Assembly: GCA_033809415.1 (NCBI GenBank)
Contig: JAPXLT010000203.1
Location: 1 to 8,863, forward strand
Source: JAQVUB01 sp033809415
GTDB lineage: Bacteria; Verrucomicrobiota; Lentisphaeria; Oligosphaerales; Oligosphaeraceae
Reading direction: 5' to 3'
Length of the DNA: 8,863 nucleotides
Below are positions 1-6,537 of the stretch, piece by piece (position 1 is the stretch's first letter; every line of letters begins with the position of its first letter). The translations under genes and the position numbers were made by a program. The notes beneath the pieces are model-generated. The model did no database searches. It saw nothing but the letters and a program-made list of their open reading frames with translations, and had not been told where the DNA came from.

Positions 1-2
1 GA

Positions 3-140
3 AAGGTCGATTTGGAGGGAACTTTCATCCCTCGATATGTTTGCGCCCACTGGCGCACGAGCGCCGGCGGCTCGCCGGCATAAAGCCGGCTATCCTCTCC
101 CATTACCGAAAAATCAAAAAGTTCAAAAAAGTTTCTCAAA
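3..140 (+). repeat. Truncated copy of the dispersed repeat family (middle part)
   Basis: This segment aligns by eye with the middle of the two nearly complete copies at 5001-5293 and 7501-7772. Shared landmarks in order are AAGGTCG..TTT (4-13), CGATATG (33-39), the triple GCCGGC block (63-68, 74-79, 85-90), the CTCTCCCATTACCGAAAAATC block, and the A-rich GTTCAAAAAA tail. The left module is missing here, either cut by the window edge or absent. Relative to the other copies it carries a 19-base insertion at about 40-58 that is a perfect 6-bp-stem hairpin (TGCGCC, CACT, GGCGCA). A second small hairpin, GAGGGA/TCCCTC, lies at 15-20 and 28-33. Similarity to the other copies fades after about 140. 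An open frame across it is not conserved between copies, so I do not call a gene. Confidence 0.75.
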
Positions 141-141
141 T

Positions 142-198
142 TGGTCTATTGTTTTCTCCGACTGATCCGTCCGATCCGTCGGAGAAACCAATAGGCCA
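142..198. repeat. Long inverted repeat (21-bp stem hairpin)
   Basis: The arms at 142-162 and 178-198 are reverse complements over 21 bases with two mismatches. They enclose a 15-base loop in which GATCCGTC occurs twice in tandem. The hairpin sits exactly between the plus-strand repeat fragment (3-140) and the minus-strand fragment (202-284). No T-run follows directly on either strand, so it does not look like a standard intrinsic terminator. It lies downstream of the minus-strand alcohol dehydrogenase gene and could still stabilise that transcript's 3' end or stop transcription in another way. Confidence 0.75.
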
Positions 199-201
199 GA
201 T

Positions 202-284
202 CACAAATTCGCGTGCCATTCCTTCCGTCAAAGCAACAACTCCTAAAAAATTTTCGTGTCTTTTCGTGTGGTTCGTGGTTAAAA
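202..284 (-). repeat. Left-end module of the dispersed repeat, inverted
   Basis: Read on the minus strand this begins TTTTAACCACGAACCACACG, continues through CACGAAAA, a T-run and TTAGG, and then GTTGTTGCTTTGACGGA. That is the same order as the left end of the copies at 5001 and 7501. Similarity persists weakly to about 202 (GCGAATTTGTG here against GCGAAATTCTTGTGTG at 7566-7581). The left end contains short direct repeats of CACGAA. The module abuts the stop codon of the alcohol dehydrogenase gene, with five bases between them. Confidence 0.75.
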
Positions 285-289
285 AATGG

Positions 290-1453
290 TCAGGAACGCA
301 GTAGGATATCAAGGAGGACTTGGTAGCTGTTTTCGGGGTCTACTGGTCTGGGCGCCAGTTCCAGCTTCATGCGGTTCAGTCCGGCGCTTTTGGCCGTAAT
401 TTCCATCAGTTCCCGGTCCAGGCCGGGCATACCCTGTATTCTGGCGGGGACGCCGCATTCATCCAGAAAGCGGCGGAATGCGGCAATGACTTCTTCGGGC
501 GTGGTGCCGGGAAAGATGTCGTTCAGCTGCATGGTGCGTTCGCGCACTGCTGGATTGCCGAGGTAGTAACGCCAGCATTCCGGCAGGAGCATGATGGCGG
601 CCAAGCCATGATCAATGCGGCCAAACCAGGAAAAGCTGCATAAGTGGGGCAGGCCGGTCGATTTATGGCGGATGACCATGCCGCCCAGAGTGGCGGCAAT
701 GGCCATTTCGACGCGTCCGCCCGTATCAGCAAGAGCGGTCGGCAAATATTGCGTCACCAGCCGGATGCCGGCCAGGGCGCGCGCATTGGCAAGACTGTCG
801 TTGCTGTCAGCGCCGACGTTCAGAAATCCCTCGATAAGATGAGCCAAGGCATCGCAGCCGGTGGCCAGAGTGATGTGCTGCGGCGTGCCAGACGTGTATT
901 CCGGCAGCACAAAGGCGTGTTCGGGAATGATGCACGGATCGGAAATCAGACGCTTTACCTGAGCTGCGCGGTCAACAATGTTCGAGTAAGGCGTAGCCTC
1001 CGAGCCAGTTCCCGAAGTGGTCGGAAAGCAGATGACGGTATCGAGGTGGCGGCTGTTCTTGTCGCTGTATTGGTTGACTCCGAAAAAGGACTCGACCGGC
1101 GTATTGGTCTGAGCACTGAGATATGCTGCCTTGGCCGCGTCCATGACGCTGCCGCCACCGAGGGCGACGACCATGTCCGCACTGCAATCGTGCAGGAAAG
1201 TAATCAGGCGCTTGACGCAATCAAGGTCGGGTTCCGGCGGAATGGCGCGGAAGCGGTGCAGGTCAATTCCTTGGCAGCGGGTTGCGAAGTCGCTCCAGAG
1301 TCCGGAGTGATCCGCCGATTGCTCGCCGGTAAAGGCGGCGATCCGGGTTGGGCGTCGGGAAGCCAGCAGGCGTTCAAAGGCACTCCAGCCATTTGGTGAT
1401 ACGGCGACGGTTGTGTCGGAATAGGATTGCAGCAAAGAAGTCAGATTTTTCAT
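290..1453 (-). CDS. Iron-containing alcohol dehydrogenase family protein
   Basis: This 387-residue protein has the usual length and motif order of group III (iron-type) alcohol dehydrogenases, cytosolic NAD(P)-dependent enzymes that interconvert alcohols and aldehydes. The dinucleotide-binding motif GGGSVMDAAK is at residues 99-108, and the family signature PTTSGTGSE at 144-152. Likely metal ligands are Asp201 and His205 (CDALAHLIEGF), His270 (GLPHLCSFSW) and His282 (DHG). The spacing of the last two is 12, unlike the 14 of E. coli FucO, and the HxxxH pattern of FucO is absent, which suggests a separate subfamily. The TxxPHxxS context faintly recalls phosphonoacetaldehyde-reductase-like members, but the substrate cannot be read from the sequence. 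I chose the ATG at 1451-1453 (MKNLTSLL) because the 42 residues of upstream open frame show no family similarity and run into repeat DNA. No strong ribosome binding site is visible. The gene is flanked by a 34-bp inverted repeat and appears monocistronic. Confidence 0.9.
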   Translation of the reverse strand: MKNLTSLLQSYSDTTVAVSPNGWSAFERLLASRRPTRIAAFTGEQSADHSGLWSDFATRCQGIDLHRFRAIPPEPDLDCVKRLITFLHDCSADMVVALGGGSVMDAAKAAYLSAQTNTPVESFFGVNQYSDKNSRHLDTVICFPTTSGTGSEATPYSNIVDRAAQVKRLISDPCIIPEHAFVLPEYTSGTPQHITLATGCDALAHLIEGFLNVGADSNDSLANARALAGIRLVTQYLPTALADTGGRVEMAIAATLGGMVIRHKSTGLPHLCSFSWFGRIDHGLAAIMLLPECWRYYLGNPAVRERTMQLNDIFPGTTPEEVIAAFRRFLDECGVPARIQGMPGLDRELMEITAKSAGLNRMKLELAPRPVDPENSYQVLLDILLRS

Positions 1454-1560
1454 GATTCGGTATATTCCAAGTGGTTGATGGGCGATTCCAGTACCGGAAC
1501 CTTGACGTGATATCACACCTATAGTATAACCTTTCCCGCTGATCTTTCCATGACTTGGTG

Positions 1561-1604
1561 TTTTAACCACGAACCACACGAAAAAGCACGAAAAAATTAG
1601 GGGG
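1561..1604 (+). repeat. Isolated left-end fragment of the dispersed repeat
   Basis: The fragment starts TTTTAACCACGAACCACACG and continues AAAAAGCACGAAAA, then TTAGG. It matches the left terminus of the other family members, but the GTTGTTGCTTTGACGGA part that follows elsewhere is missing. Bases 1561-1594 are the reverse complement of 251-284 with two mismatches, so the two fragments form an outward-pointing inverted repeat around the alcohol dehydrogenase gene. It lies downstream of the 1090-residue minus-strand gene and upstream of the dehydrogenase. Confidence 0.75.
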
Positions 1605-1631
1605 GCTGGGTATCGCGCAACAAGATTTCTA

Positions 1632-4600
1632 TTACTGGGCGAGGAGATGCCGTTCCTTCAGGACGCCGATCACCAGCTCGCGACGATAGGCGGCTTTGCC
1701 GACATAATGCCCGACCACGTAGCGTCCGCCCAGGCAGCCCAGAGTGTTAAAGGGCTTGTCCAGACGGATAAACTTCCGTTCCGGCACCAGCATGATCACG
1801 TTCTCGGAAAACAGCAGTCCGTCGGCATAGAGGGTGAAGCGCAAGTCTCCTGTTCTGAAGTCACGGTGTTCTGCGGTGGGCACGAGGCAATGCGAGTCGT
1901 CCACGCCGTCATAGTAGGATTCCTGGTTCGGTGTAGGCTGCGGCGCGGGGATGAGCCGTGTACCCAGCAAGCGGAAGACGGTCTGCCAGTAGCCCTCCTG
2001 TTCATTGATTTTGCCGAAGCCAGTGCCATGCAACAGCCAGAGCCCGGTCTGATCATAGAAGGTCTTTGGGTAGCCATAATACAACGCCAATGGCCTGGAG
2101 GCATTTTCCCATTGACCGGTCTCCCAGTAGTAGGCGAGAAATTGAAGCCCGCCCCCCTTGAGTCTTTTATTGGCTGACGACAACTGGGTCGGCAGCATGA
2201 TCAGGCGTCGGCTCGTCCCGTCGCAATGCAGGTGCGGGATGGGTATCGGTCGCAGTTCGTATTGCAAGGGCCAAGGAATGGAACGGTCTATGGAGGAAGC
2301 AATCACTTTGGTCGTGCCTTGGCGAACATCGTATTCCACGACCGTAGTCGGATCGTCACCGCCCCAGCCAAAGGAAAGAAAAAGCCGGTCGCCATATCCG
2401 GTCATAGCCGCGCATCGCATCCGGCTAAAACGGCTGAAATCCAGCACCTGGCAGGATGGCTTTTTCTTGGCATACAGGAAAATGCTGTTGCCATGCCTGG
2501 ATACAAAGTGATCCGTGAGCATGAGACCTGGATTCTCACTGGGCCCTAGGTATTCACTCGGTACGTTGTGCGGCAAGCGTCGTTCGCGGACGACCGCCAT
2601 GTCAGCGGCTGTATCAATTTGCAGCTGGATAAGCTCGTTCAGTTCAACATAGTCGAGGAAAAAATAACGTCCGTCAAACCCCAGCAGACAGGGAGATTGA
2701 GAAAACCCAAAGCCCTTAGGCTGCTCTAACCGGAACACCTTGGCAAAAGGGTCGATAGGTTGGAGGGCAAAGGTTCGACGGGACGGAATATCGAAGAACT
2801 GTTCAAGACGGGATAACATTACGTCGTAGGTGTCTCTGACGTCTCGGCGCTGTTTATCGCTGTGGTTTTCAGTTCGCGGGTCGTGCTCATATTGGTCCAG
2901 GTAGGCGTGAAGCTGCTGATGAACTCTCACAGCGGTTTCCTTCGGCCAGACATGGTAGTCACCGGTCAGTATAGACCCCCAGGAGTGGTAGCAAGCATGG
3001 TGGCGGATGGCCAGCTCATGCAGACGGAGGCGTTGTTCCAGGCAGTCCGGATGGCACAGTCTGAGGCTATAAGAGACCAGAGAACTTAAGTTTGGCGAGC
3101 CGACGCAGATGGCGGTTGAGAGCAACTTGGCCGCCTGGTCGAAAAAATCATCCAGGACTTTTTTTTCTTCTTCGGTGAGTTCAGCAATGCGATTATTTAT
3201 CGACTGAGGCGGGTCTTTGGTCAATTTGAGCACCGCCAGTTTGGCATGCGCAACCAAGGCCAGGTTCAGGTTGCGGGAGCAGGTCAACTTTTCCAGCGCC
3301 CGACGCCGGATGGCGAGGTTGGCCAAGATCAAGGGCGTCATCTTTTTTTCGGTGATGTGAGACGGCGCCAGGGACCAGTAGGAGTGATCCAGGCTGAAAA
3401 CTTTTCCGACAGAGAAGCTTCGGAAACGCTCCTGCTCCCAGGTCTGACTGCAGAACGATTCCTTCTCAGCCAGTGGCAGTGCTTGGTATTTAGCCATTTC
3501 CGGCAGCAATTCGTTGCTCTCCCTGATATATTTGTCTAACTCCGGCTCGACGAAGCGCTTCCAGTAGGAATAGTCCCACAGTTTGTCGCATTGCTTTGTC
3601 ATGAGGTGGATGTACATGGCGCGAGCCTGGAGCGAGAAGAGCCTGTCAGTCCAAGCGATCCCTGGGAGGTCGGCCAGGCGAAGATAAACGGCAAGGTCGT
3701 TTTGGTAGGTCGTCAAAATCAATTCGACCGTATCGCGCCACTGCTGTTGAACCTCTGGAGGCAGTAGACGGAGTATGGCCTCGGTGACAATCGCACCGTA
3801 ACGGCTCAAGGCGGCGCCCAGCTCTTTTGGGAAAAAATGGTGCTTGGCCGCCAGGCGCGCCGCCCGTTGCAAATGGCTGATGGCACCGGCATGAAGTGCC
3901 ATCGTCGGCATCTTACCGCTGTTTTTCCAGTAGTATTCACCGGCGACTTGGGATAGAATCCGGCAGAGGTGCTTTTCGTAGGCCGGGTCCAGGGCGACAG
4001 CGCTTGCCGCTGCATTTAACGCATCCCCTGGCAGCGAGTGAGAAAGTGCAAACCAGGCTTCATAGATGAAGGCGCGCGCTTCGCCGGGCTTGTCTTCCGG
4101 CGCGATTTCCGGCGGATTATGATCCAAGAATTTCTGCATGTGCTGTTCCAGGTCGCAGTCGTGGGGGAACACGTAGTTTCCTTTCAGCAAAGCGGTTAGG
4201 CCATCTGGCGTGAAGTATTCCAGGCGCAGGTGCAGGCCCTTTGGGTCTTGCAAGGCTGTCGGTTTAAGCAACAGCGCTCCGGCAAAAAGCTGGCTGGTCA
4301 GTTCGCTGGTCTCGGCGCCTGGTTCACTCAATAGCATCATTAGATGGCGTCGTTCCAAAAGCACCAGATCAGGCCGATTTCCCAGGTGGCGCGACAAAAT
4401 ATTTTCCAACTTCCGCGCCGTCTCTTCCTGTTCCCGGGAGAGATTGACCGGTGTCATGGGCATGAGAGACAATTTGCGCAGCTGGTTGTTGACAAAACGC
4501 TCGCGTTTGACCAATGCCTGGCGGACGGCTTGGCAGACTTCGGGGGCGGTGTCGATTTTGTGACTGGCCAAGCGCACCCCAGTGGTCGCGTCAAAGGCTT

Positions 4601-4904
4601 GCAGCTCGCTGCTCTGCATGACGATGAAAAGCTCGGCATTTTGCATGAGCCGCAGATCGGGCTGGAAATCACTCTGGTCCGCCAGCCTCGCTTCCGCCAG
4701 CAGCCGGTCGATTTCCGTGCGTTCCAGGCAGGCGATGTTATGATCGTCGGAGAGTCCAGCCAAGGCCAAGTCAGCCAGATTGCGCGATTCAGTGTCCAGG
4801 GGACAAAGGGCGATTCTGACCTGGCCGGTCAGCTGGCCAGCCCAAAGCAGCAGGCAAAGAAGGAGCCAGGCCTTGGTCATCATAGTTGTGCTAATGTCAT
4901 ACAT
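1632..4904 (-). CDS. Large exported protein with two CsgG-like modules, a helical middle and a beta-rich C-terminus
   Basis: The product has 1090 residues and I do not recognise it as a named protein. The N-terminus looks like a Sec signal peptide (hydrophobic LLLCLLLWAGQLTG, about 12-27, probable cleavage near 27; no convincing lipobox). Two similar segments follow: NIACLERTEIDRLLAE (about 56-71) and DLVLLERRHLMMLLSE (about 179-194). Each precedes a beta-strand-like stretch, as in CsgG/LpoB-type periplasmic modules. Residues about 270-700 are mostly helical and include a TPR-like stretch (SLPGDALNAAASAVALDPAY). From about 720 to the end the sequence is strand-rich with recurring aromatic/Asp turns (LGFDGRYFFLDY, YGDRLFLSFGWGGDD), compatible with a beta-propeller. 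An envelope or extracellular location is inferred. The start at 4902-4904 is favoured over the internal Met8/Met9 because GGA-type pairing (GGAATGAAGC) precedes it. The stop is TAA. Confidence 0.85.
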   Translation of the reverse strand: MYDISTTMMTKAWLLLCLLLWAGQLTGQVRIALCPLDTESRNLADLALAGLSDDHNIACLERTEIDRLLAEARLADQSDFQPDLRLMQNAELFIVMQSSELQAFDATTGVRLASHKIDTAPEVCQAVRQALVKRERFVNNQLRKLSLMPMTPVNLSREQEETARKLENILSRHLGNRPDLVLLERRHLMMLLSEPGAETSELTSQLFAGALLLKPTALQDPKGLHLRLEYFTPDGLTALLKGNYVFPHDCDLEQHMQKFLDHNPPEIAPEDKPGEARAFIYEAWFALSHSLPGDALNAAASAVALDPAYEKHLCRILSQVAGEYYWKNSGKMPTMALHAGAISHLQRAARLAAKHHFFPKELGAALSRYGAIVTEAILRLLPPEVQQQWRDTVELILTTYQNDLAVYLRLADLPGIAWTDRLFSLQARAMYIHLMTKQCDKLWDYSYWKRFVEPELDKYIRESNELLPEMAKYQALPLAEKESFCSQTWEQERFRSFSVGKVFSLDHSYWSLAPSHITEKKMTPLILANLAIRRRALEKLTCSRNLNLALVAHAKLAVLKLTKDPPQSINNRIAELTEEEKKVLDDFFDQAAKLLSTAICVGSPNLSSLVSYSLRLCHPDCLEQRLRLHELAIRHHACYHSWGSILTGDYHVWPKETAVRVHQQLHAYLDQYEHDPRTENHSDKQRRDVRDTYDVMLSRLEQFFDIPSRRTFALQPIDPFAKVFRLEQPKGFGFSQSPCLLGFDGRYFFLDYVELNELIQLQIDTAADMAVVRERRLPHNVPSEYLGPSENPGLMLTDHFVSRHGNSIFLYAKKKPSCQVLDFSRFSRMRCAAMTGYGDRLFLSFGWGGDDPTTVVEYDVRQGTTKVIASSIDRSIPWPLQYELRPIPIPHLHCDGTSRRLIMLPTQLSSANKRLKGGGLQFLAYYWETGQWENASRPLALYYGYPKTFYDQTGLWLLHGTGFGKINEQEGYWQTVFRLLGTRLIPAPQPTPNQESYYDGVDDSHCLVPTAEHRDFRTGDLRFTLYADGLLFSENVIMLVPERKFIRLDKPFNTLGCLGGRYVVGHYVGKAAYRRELVIGVLKERHLLAQ

Positions 4905-4954
4905 GCTTCATTCCGCAGTCTGATTTTGCAGTCACTGTCATCGTCATTGAAAAG

Positions 4955-4982
4955 ATTATATGTTATTTCCCAAAAAGCAAGC
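4955..4982 (-). promoter_or_regulatory. Possible promoter of the 1090-residue exported protein
   Basis: On the minus strand a perfect -10 hexamer TATAAT occupies 4955-4960. The best -35 candidate is weak: GCTTGC at 4977-4982 with a 16-base spacer. Transcription would start near 4948, leaving a leader of about 44 bases before the start codon at 4904. The -35 region is poor, so this rests mainly on the -10 match and its placement. Confidence 0.4.
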
Positions 4983-5000
4983 CCGACGATCATAATTCAT

Positions 5001-5293
5001 TTTTAACAACGAACTACACGAAAAGGCACGAAATTTTTTTAGGGTTGTTGCTTTGACGGATGAGCCTGCTCTGCTAAAATTCTTGCGTGACAAGGTCGGC
5101 TTTACTTTTTCAGTCGGAGGCGATATGGAGCATCCGCGGCTCGCCGGCATGAAGCCGGTTTCCCTCTCTCATCACTGAAAAATCAAAAAGTTCAAAAAAA
5201 TCTCAAAAATGAGAAAGGCCTTCAAGGCCAGCAACTTGCGCATCTGGTTTTTGAAAATCTTTCACAAAAAACAAGAAGTTTGAGGTGTAGTAC
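5001..5293 (+). repeat. Nearly complete copy of the dispersed repeat family
   Basis: This copy and the one at 7501-7772 align end to end by eye, with many substitutions and small indels. The order is: left end TTTTAACAACGAAC with CACGAA direct repeats (5001-5032); T-run and GTTGTTGCTTTGACGGATGAG (5034-5064); AAGGTCGGCTTTAC; GTCGGAGGCGATATGGAG (5113-5130); the GC-rich GCCGGC block, degenerate here with two recognisable units at 5143-5148 and 5154-5159; an A-rich CTGAAAAATCAAAAAG stretch; CAACTTGCGCATC..TTTTTGAAAATCTTTCA (5232-5265); and the right end AAGAAGTTTGAGGTGTAGTAC (to 5293). Just beyond, GAAAATCTTTC recurs at 5294 after first appearing at 5253, suggesting a local duplication. The copy fills most of the gap between the divergent exported-protein gene and the plus-strand cluster. 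Its short internal ATG frame stops after 17 codons. Confidence 0.85.
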
Positions 5294-5326
5294 GAAAATC
5301 TTTCCAAAAAAAGGAGAAATCGAGTG

Positions 5327-5476
5327 ATGGTAGCACCAAAATTTTTGCAGATTACGTGGATTTCCGGGATTATGAATTTCTATGATTTCCTAGGAATTTC
5401 TATGTTTCGGCACGAAAAAGGCTGTGCGGCAGCGGATTTGGTTTGTAAAAAACAACTGCGGGATTATTTTAAATAA
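5327..5476 (+). CDS. Possible small protein, 49 residues, upstream of the DksA-family gene
   Basis: An ATG at 5327 opens a 49-codon frame ending at TAA (5474-5476). It is preceded by AAGGAG at 5311-5316, a strong ribosome binding site with 10 bases to the ATG, or 7 to an in-frame GTG at 5324. The product begins MVAPKFLQITWISG, is hydrophobic and aromatic in its first half, has two Cys (33 and 40), and ends in a basic KKQLRDYFK tail. The stretch NFYDFLGIS (18-26) resembles the opening of a J domain, but the rest does not follow and I do not assign a family. Two copies of GAATTTCTATG twenty bases apart (5374 and 5394) lie inside the frame and could mean it is non-coding repeat. It ends 78 bases before the next start codon, on the same strand. 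Confidence 0.4.
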   Translation: MVAPKFLQITWISGIMNFYDFLGISMFRHEKGCAAADLVCKKQLRDYFK

Positions 5477-5554
5477 CCCTTTTGCCCCTGCGCAGCTGAA
5501 AGAAATGTTTACTATGAGCATTTGCTTAACAATAAACGTGTCGGGAGTGTGATT

Positions 5555-5959
5555 ATGGCCAAGAAAAAAGCAGTTGTTGTCAAATCGAATTTCACTGAAG
5601 CCCAACTGGAAGAATTCCGGGAATCGCTCTTCGCTCTGCGTCGCAGTATTCTGCAGAGGTTACGCCACTCGTCCACGCAATTGGAATCCGGACGTCAGGC
5701 GGGGGATGAAGGTGCTGAAATCGGCAGTGATGATTTTATCCGTGAGACAGGAATCCAGATTATGTCTGATGATGCCCGAAAGCTGGACTCCATTTCAGTG
5801 GCTTTGCGGAATATGGAGGTTGGCACCTATGGGATTTGTCAGGACTGCAACAAACAGATCGGCGACGCCCGGTTGAAAGCCAAACCCTATGCCCGTTACT
5901 GCATTGAATGCAAGAGTATCCGGGAGAAGAATGATGCTTTCGGTACAAATATCCGCTGA
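5555..5959 (+). CDS. TraR/DksA family zinc-finger transcription regulator
   Basis: This 134-residue protein has the DksA architecture: a long helical hairpin region (about 13-88) and a C-terminal four-cysteine zinc finger, Cys95-x2-Cys98-x17-Cys116-x2-Cys119, within GICQDCNKQIG and RYCIECK. Family members bind the secondary channel of RNA polymerase and alter promoter response, often with ppGpp. The acidic loop at the coiled-coil tip reads DEGAEIGSDDFIRE (51-64) and lacks the exact DxxDxA motif of E. coli DksA, so its effect on polymerase may differ. The ATG at 5555 is chosen because GGGAG at 5543-5547 precedes it by seven bases and the basic start MAKKK is typical; a TTG-initiated extension of 11 residues is less likely. 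lspA starts 39 bases after its stop, so the two are probably co-transcribed. Confidence 0.92.
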   Translation: MAKKKAVVVKSNFTEAQLEEFRESLFALRRSILQRLRHSSTQLESGRQAGDEGAEIGSDDFIRETGIQIMSDDARKLDSISVALRNMEVGTYGICQDCNKQIGDARLKAKPYARYCIECKSIREKNDAFGTNIR

Positions 5960-5998
5960 TGTCCAATCCGGTGTTGGTCTGGAAGGTGCCTTGAACCC

Positions 5999-6535
5999 GT
6001 GACTGAAAAAAAACAAGCATCCTCCCGATTTTTCCTTTCCCTTGCCGGCTTGCCCGGTATACTGGGTGGCTTGGTTCTGGTTCTGGATCAGCTCAGCAAA
6101 TCTTTGATCGTGCGCATCTGGCCAGAACCGGGAAGAATCTACCGGGAAGTCATTCCTGGTTTTTTTAGTTTGGTGCACTTTCGCAATACCGGAGCGGCTT
6201 GGGGTATTCTGTCGGATCATACTTGGCTTTTAGGTTTGATATCCCTGTTTGCCTTGCTCGTAATCATTATTTTTTTCCGGCAACTGTCCGAATCGCGCCT
6301 GCCTTTGGCTTTGTCTTATGGCATCCTGCTTGGCGGCATCGCCGGTAATCTGTACGACCGCCTGTTCCGGCATTTTGTTGTGGATTTCCTGTTTTTCTAT
6401 TATCGCGACTACAAGTATTCCTGGCCGGCCTTTAATATCGCCGACATGGCGATTACCTGTTCCGTGACGTTCATGGTGATCTACAGCCTCTTCTTTGCCG
6501 ACAGGAAAAAGTCCGGAAACACATCAGAGACCTGA
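5999..6535 (+). CDS. lspA: Lipoprotein signal peptidase (signal peptidase II)
   Basis: LspA is an inner-membrane aspartyl protease that removes the signal peptide from diacylglyceryl-prolipoproteins. The 178-residue product shows all hallmarks: LDQLSKSLI (29-37), the NTGAAWGI motif (63-70), GGIAGNLYDR (112-121), VVDF with catalytic Asp129, and FNIADMAI with catalytic Asp149. Four hydrophobic segments are visible (about 12-30, 75-93, 101-116, 147-166). The length is slightly above the usual 160-170 because of a short polar N-terminal extension. It starts at GTG 5999; GGAAGG at 5981-5986 is twelve bases upstream, a rather long spacing, and there is no other in-frame start. miaA begins two bases after its TGA stop, which suggests translational coupling. 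Its presence implies that this organism makes processed lipoproteins. Confidence 0.97.
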   Translation: MTEKKQASSRFFLSLAGLPGILGGLVLVLDQLSKSLIVRIWPEPGRIYREVIPGFFSLVHFRNTGAAWGILSDHTWLLGLISLFALLVIIIFFRQLSESRLPLALSYGILLGGIAGNLYDRLFRHFVVDFLFFYYRDYKYSWPAFNIADMAITCSVTFMVIYSLFFADRKKSGNTSET

Positions 6536-6537
6536 TA

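Noticed and set aside
644..1399. A 251-codon open frame on the plus strand
   Set aside because: It is antisense to the well-supported iron-type dehydrogenase, has no recognisable domain, and follows from the codon bias of the real gene.
1454..1579. A 42-residue N-terminal extension of the dehydrogenase
   Set aside because: The extra residues include translated repeat sequence and do not resemble the family's N-terminus; the ATG at 1451-1453 gives the normal length.
1647..2177. A 176-codon open frame on the plus strand
   Set aside because: It is antisense to the 3' part of the exported-protein gene, which has a continuous frame and coherent protein features.
4344..5006. A 220-codon open frame on the plus strand
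   Set aside because: It is antisense to the 5' part of the exported-protein gene, lacks family motifs, and runs on into intergenic and repeat DNA.
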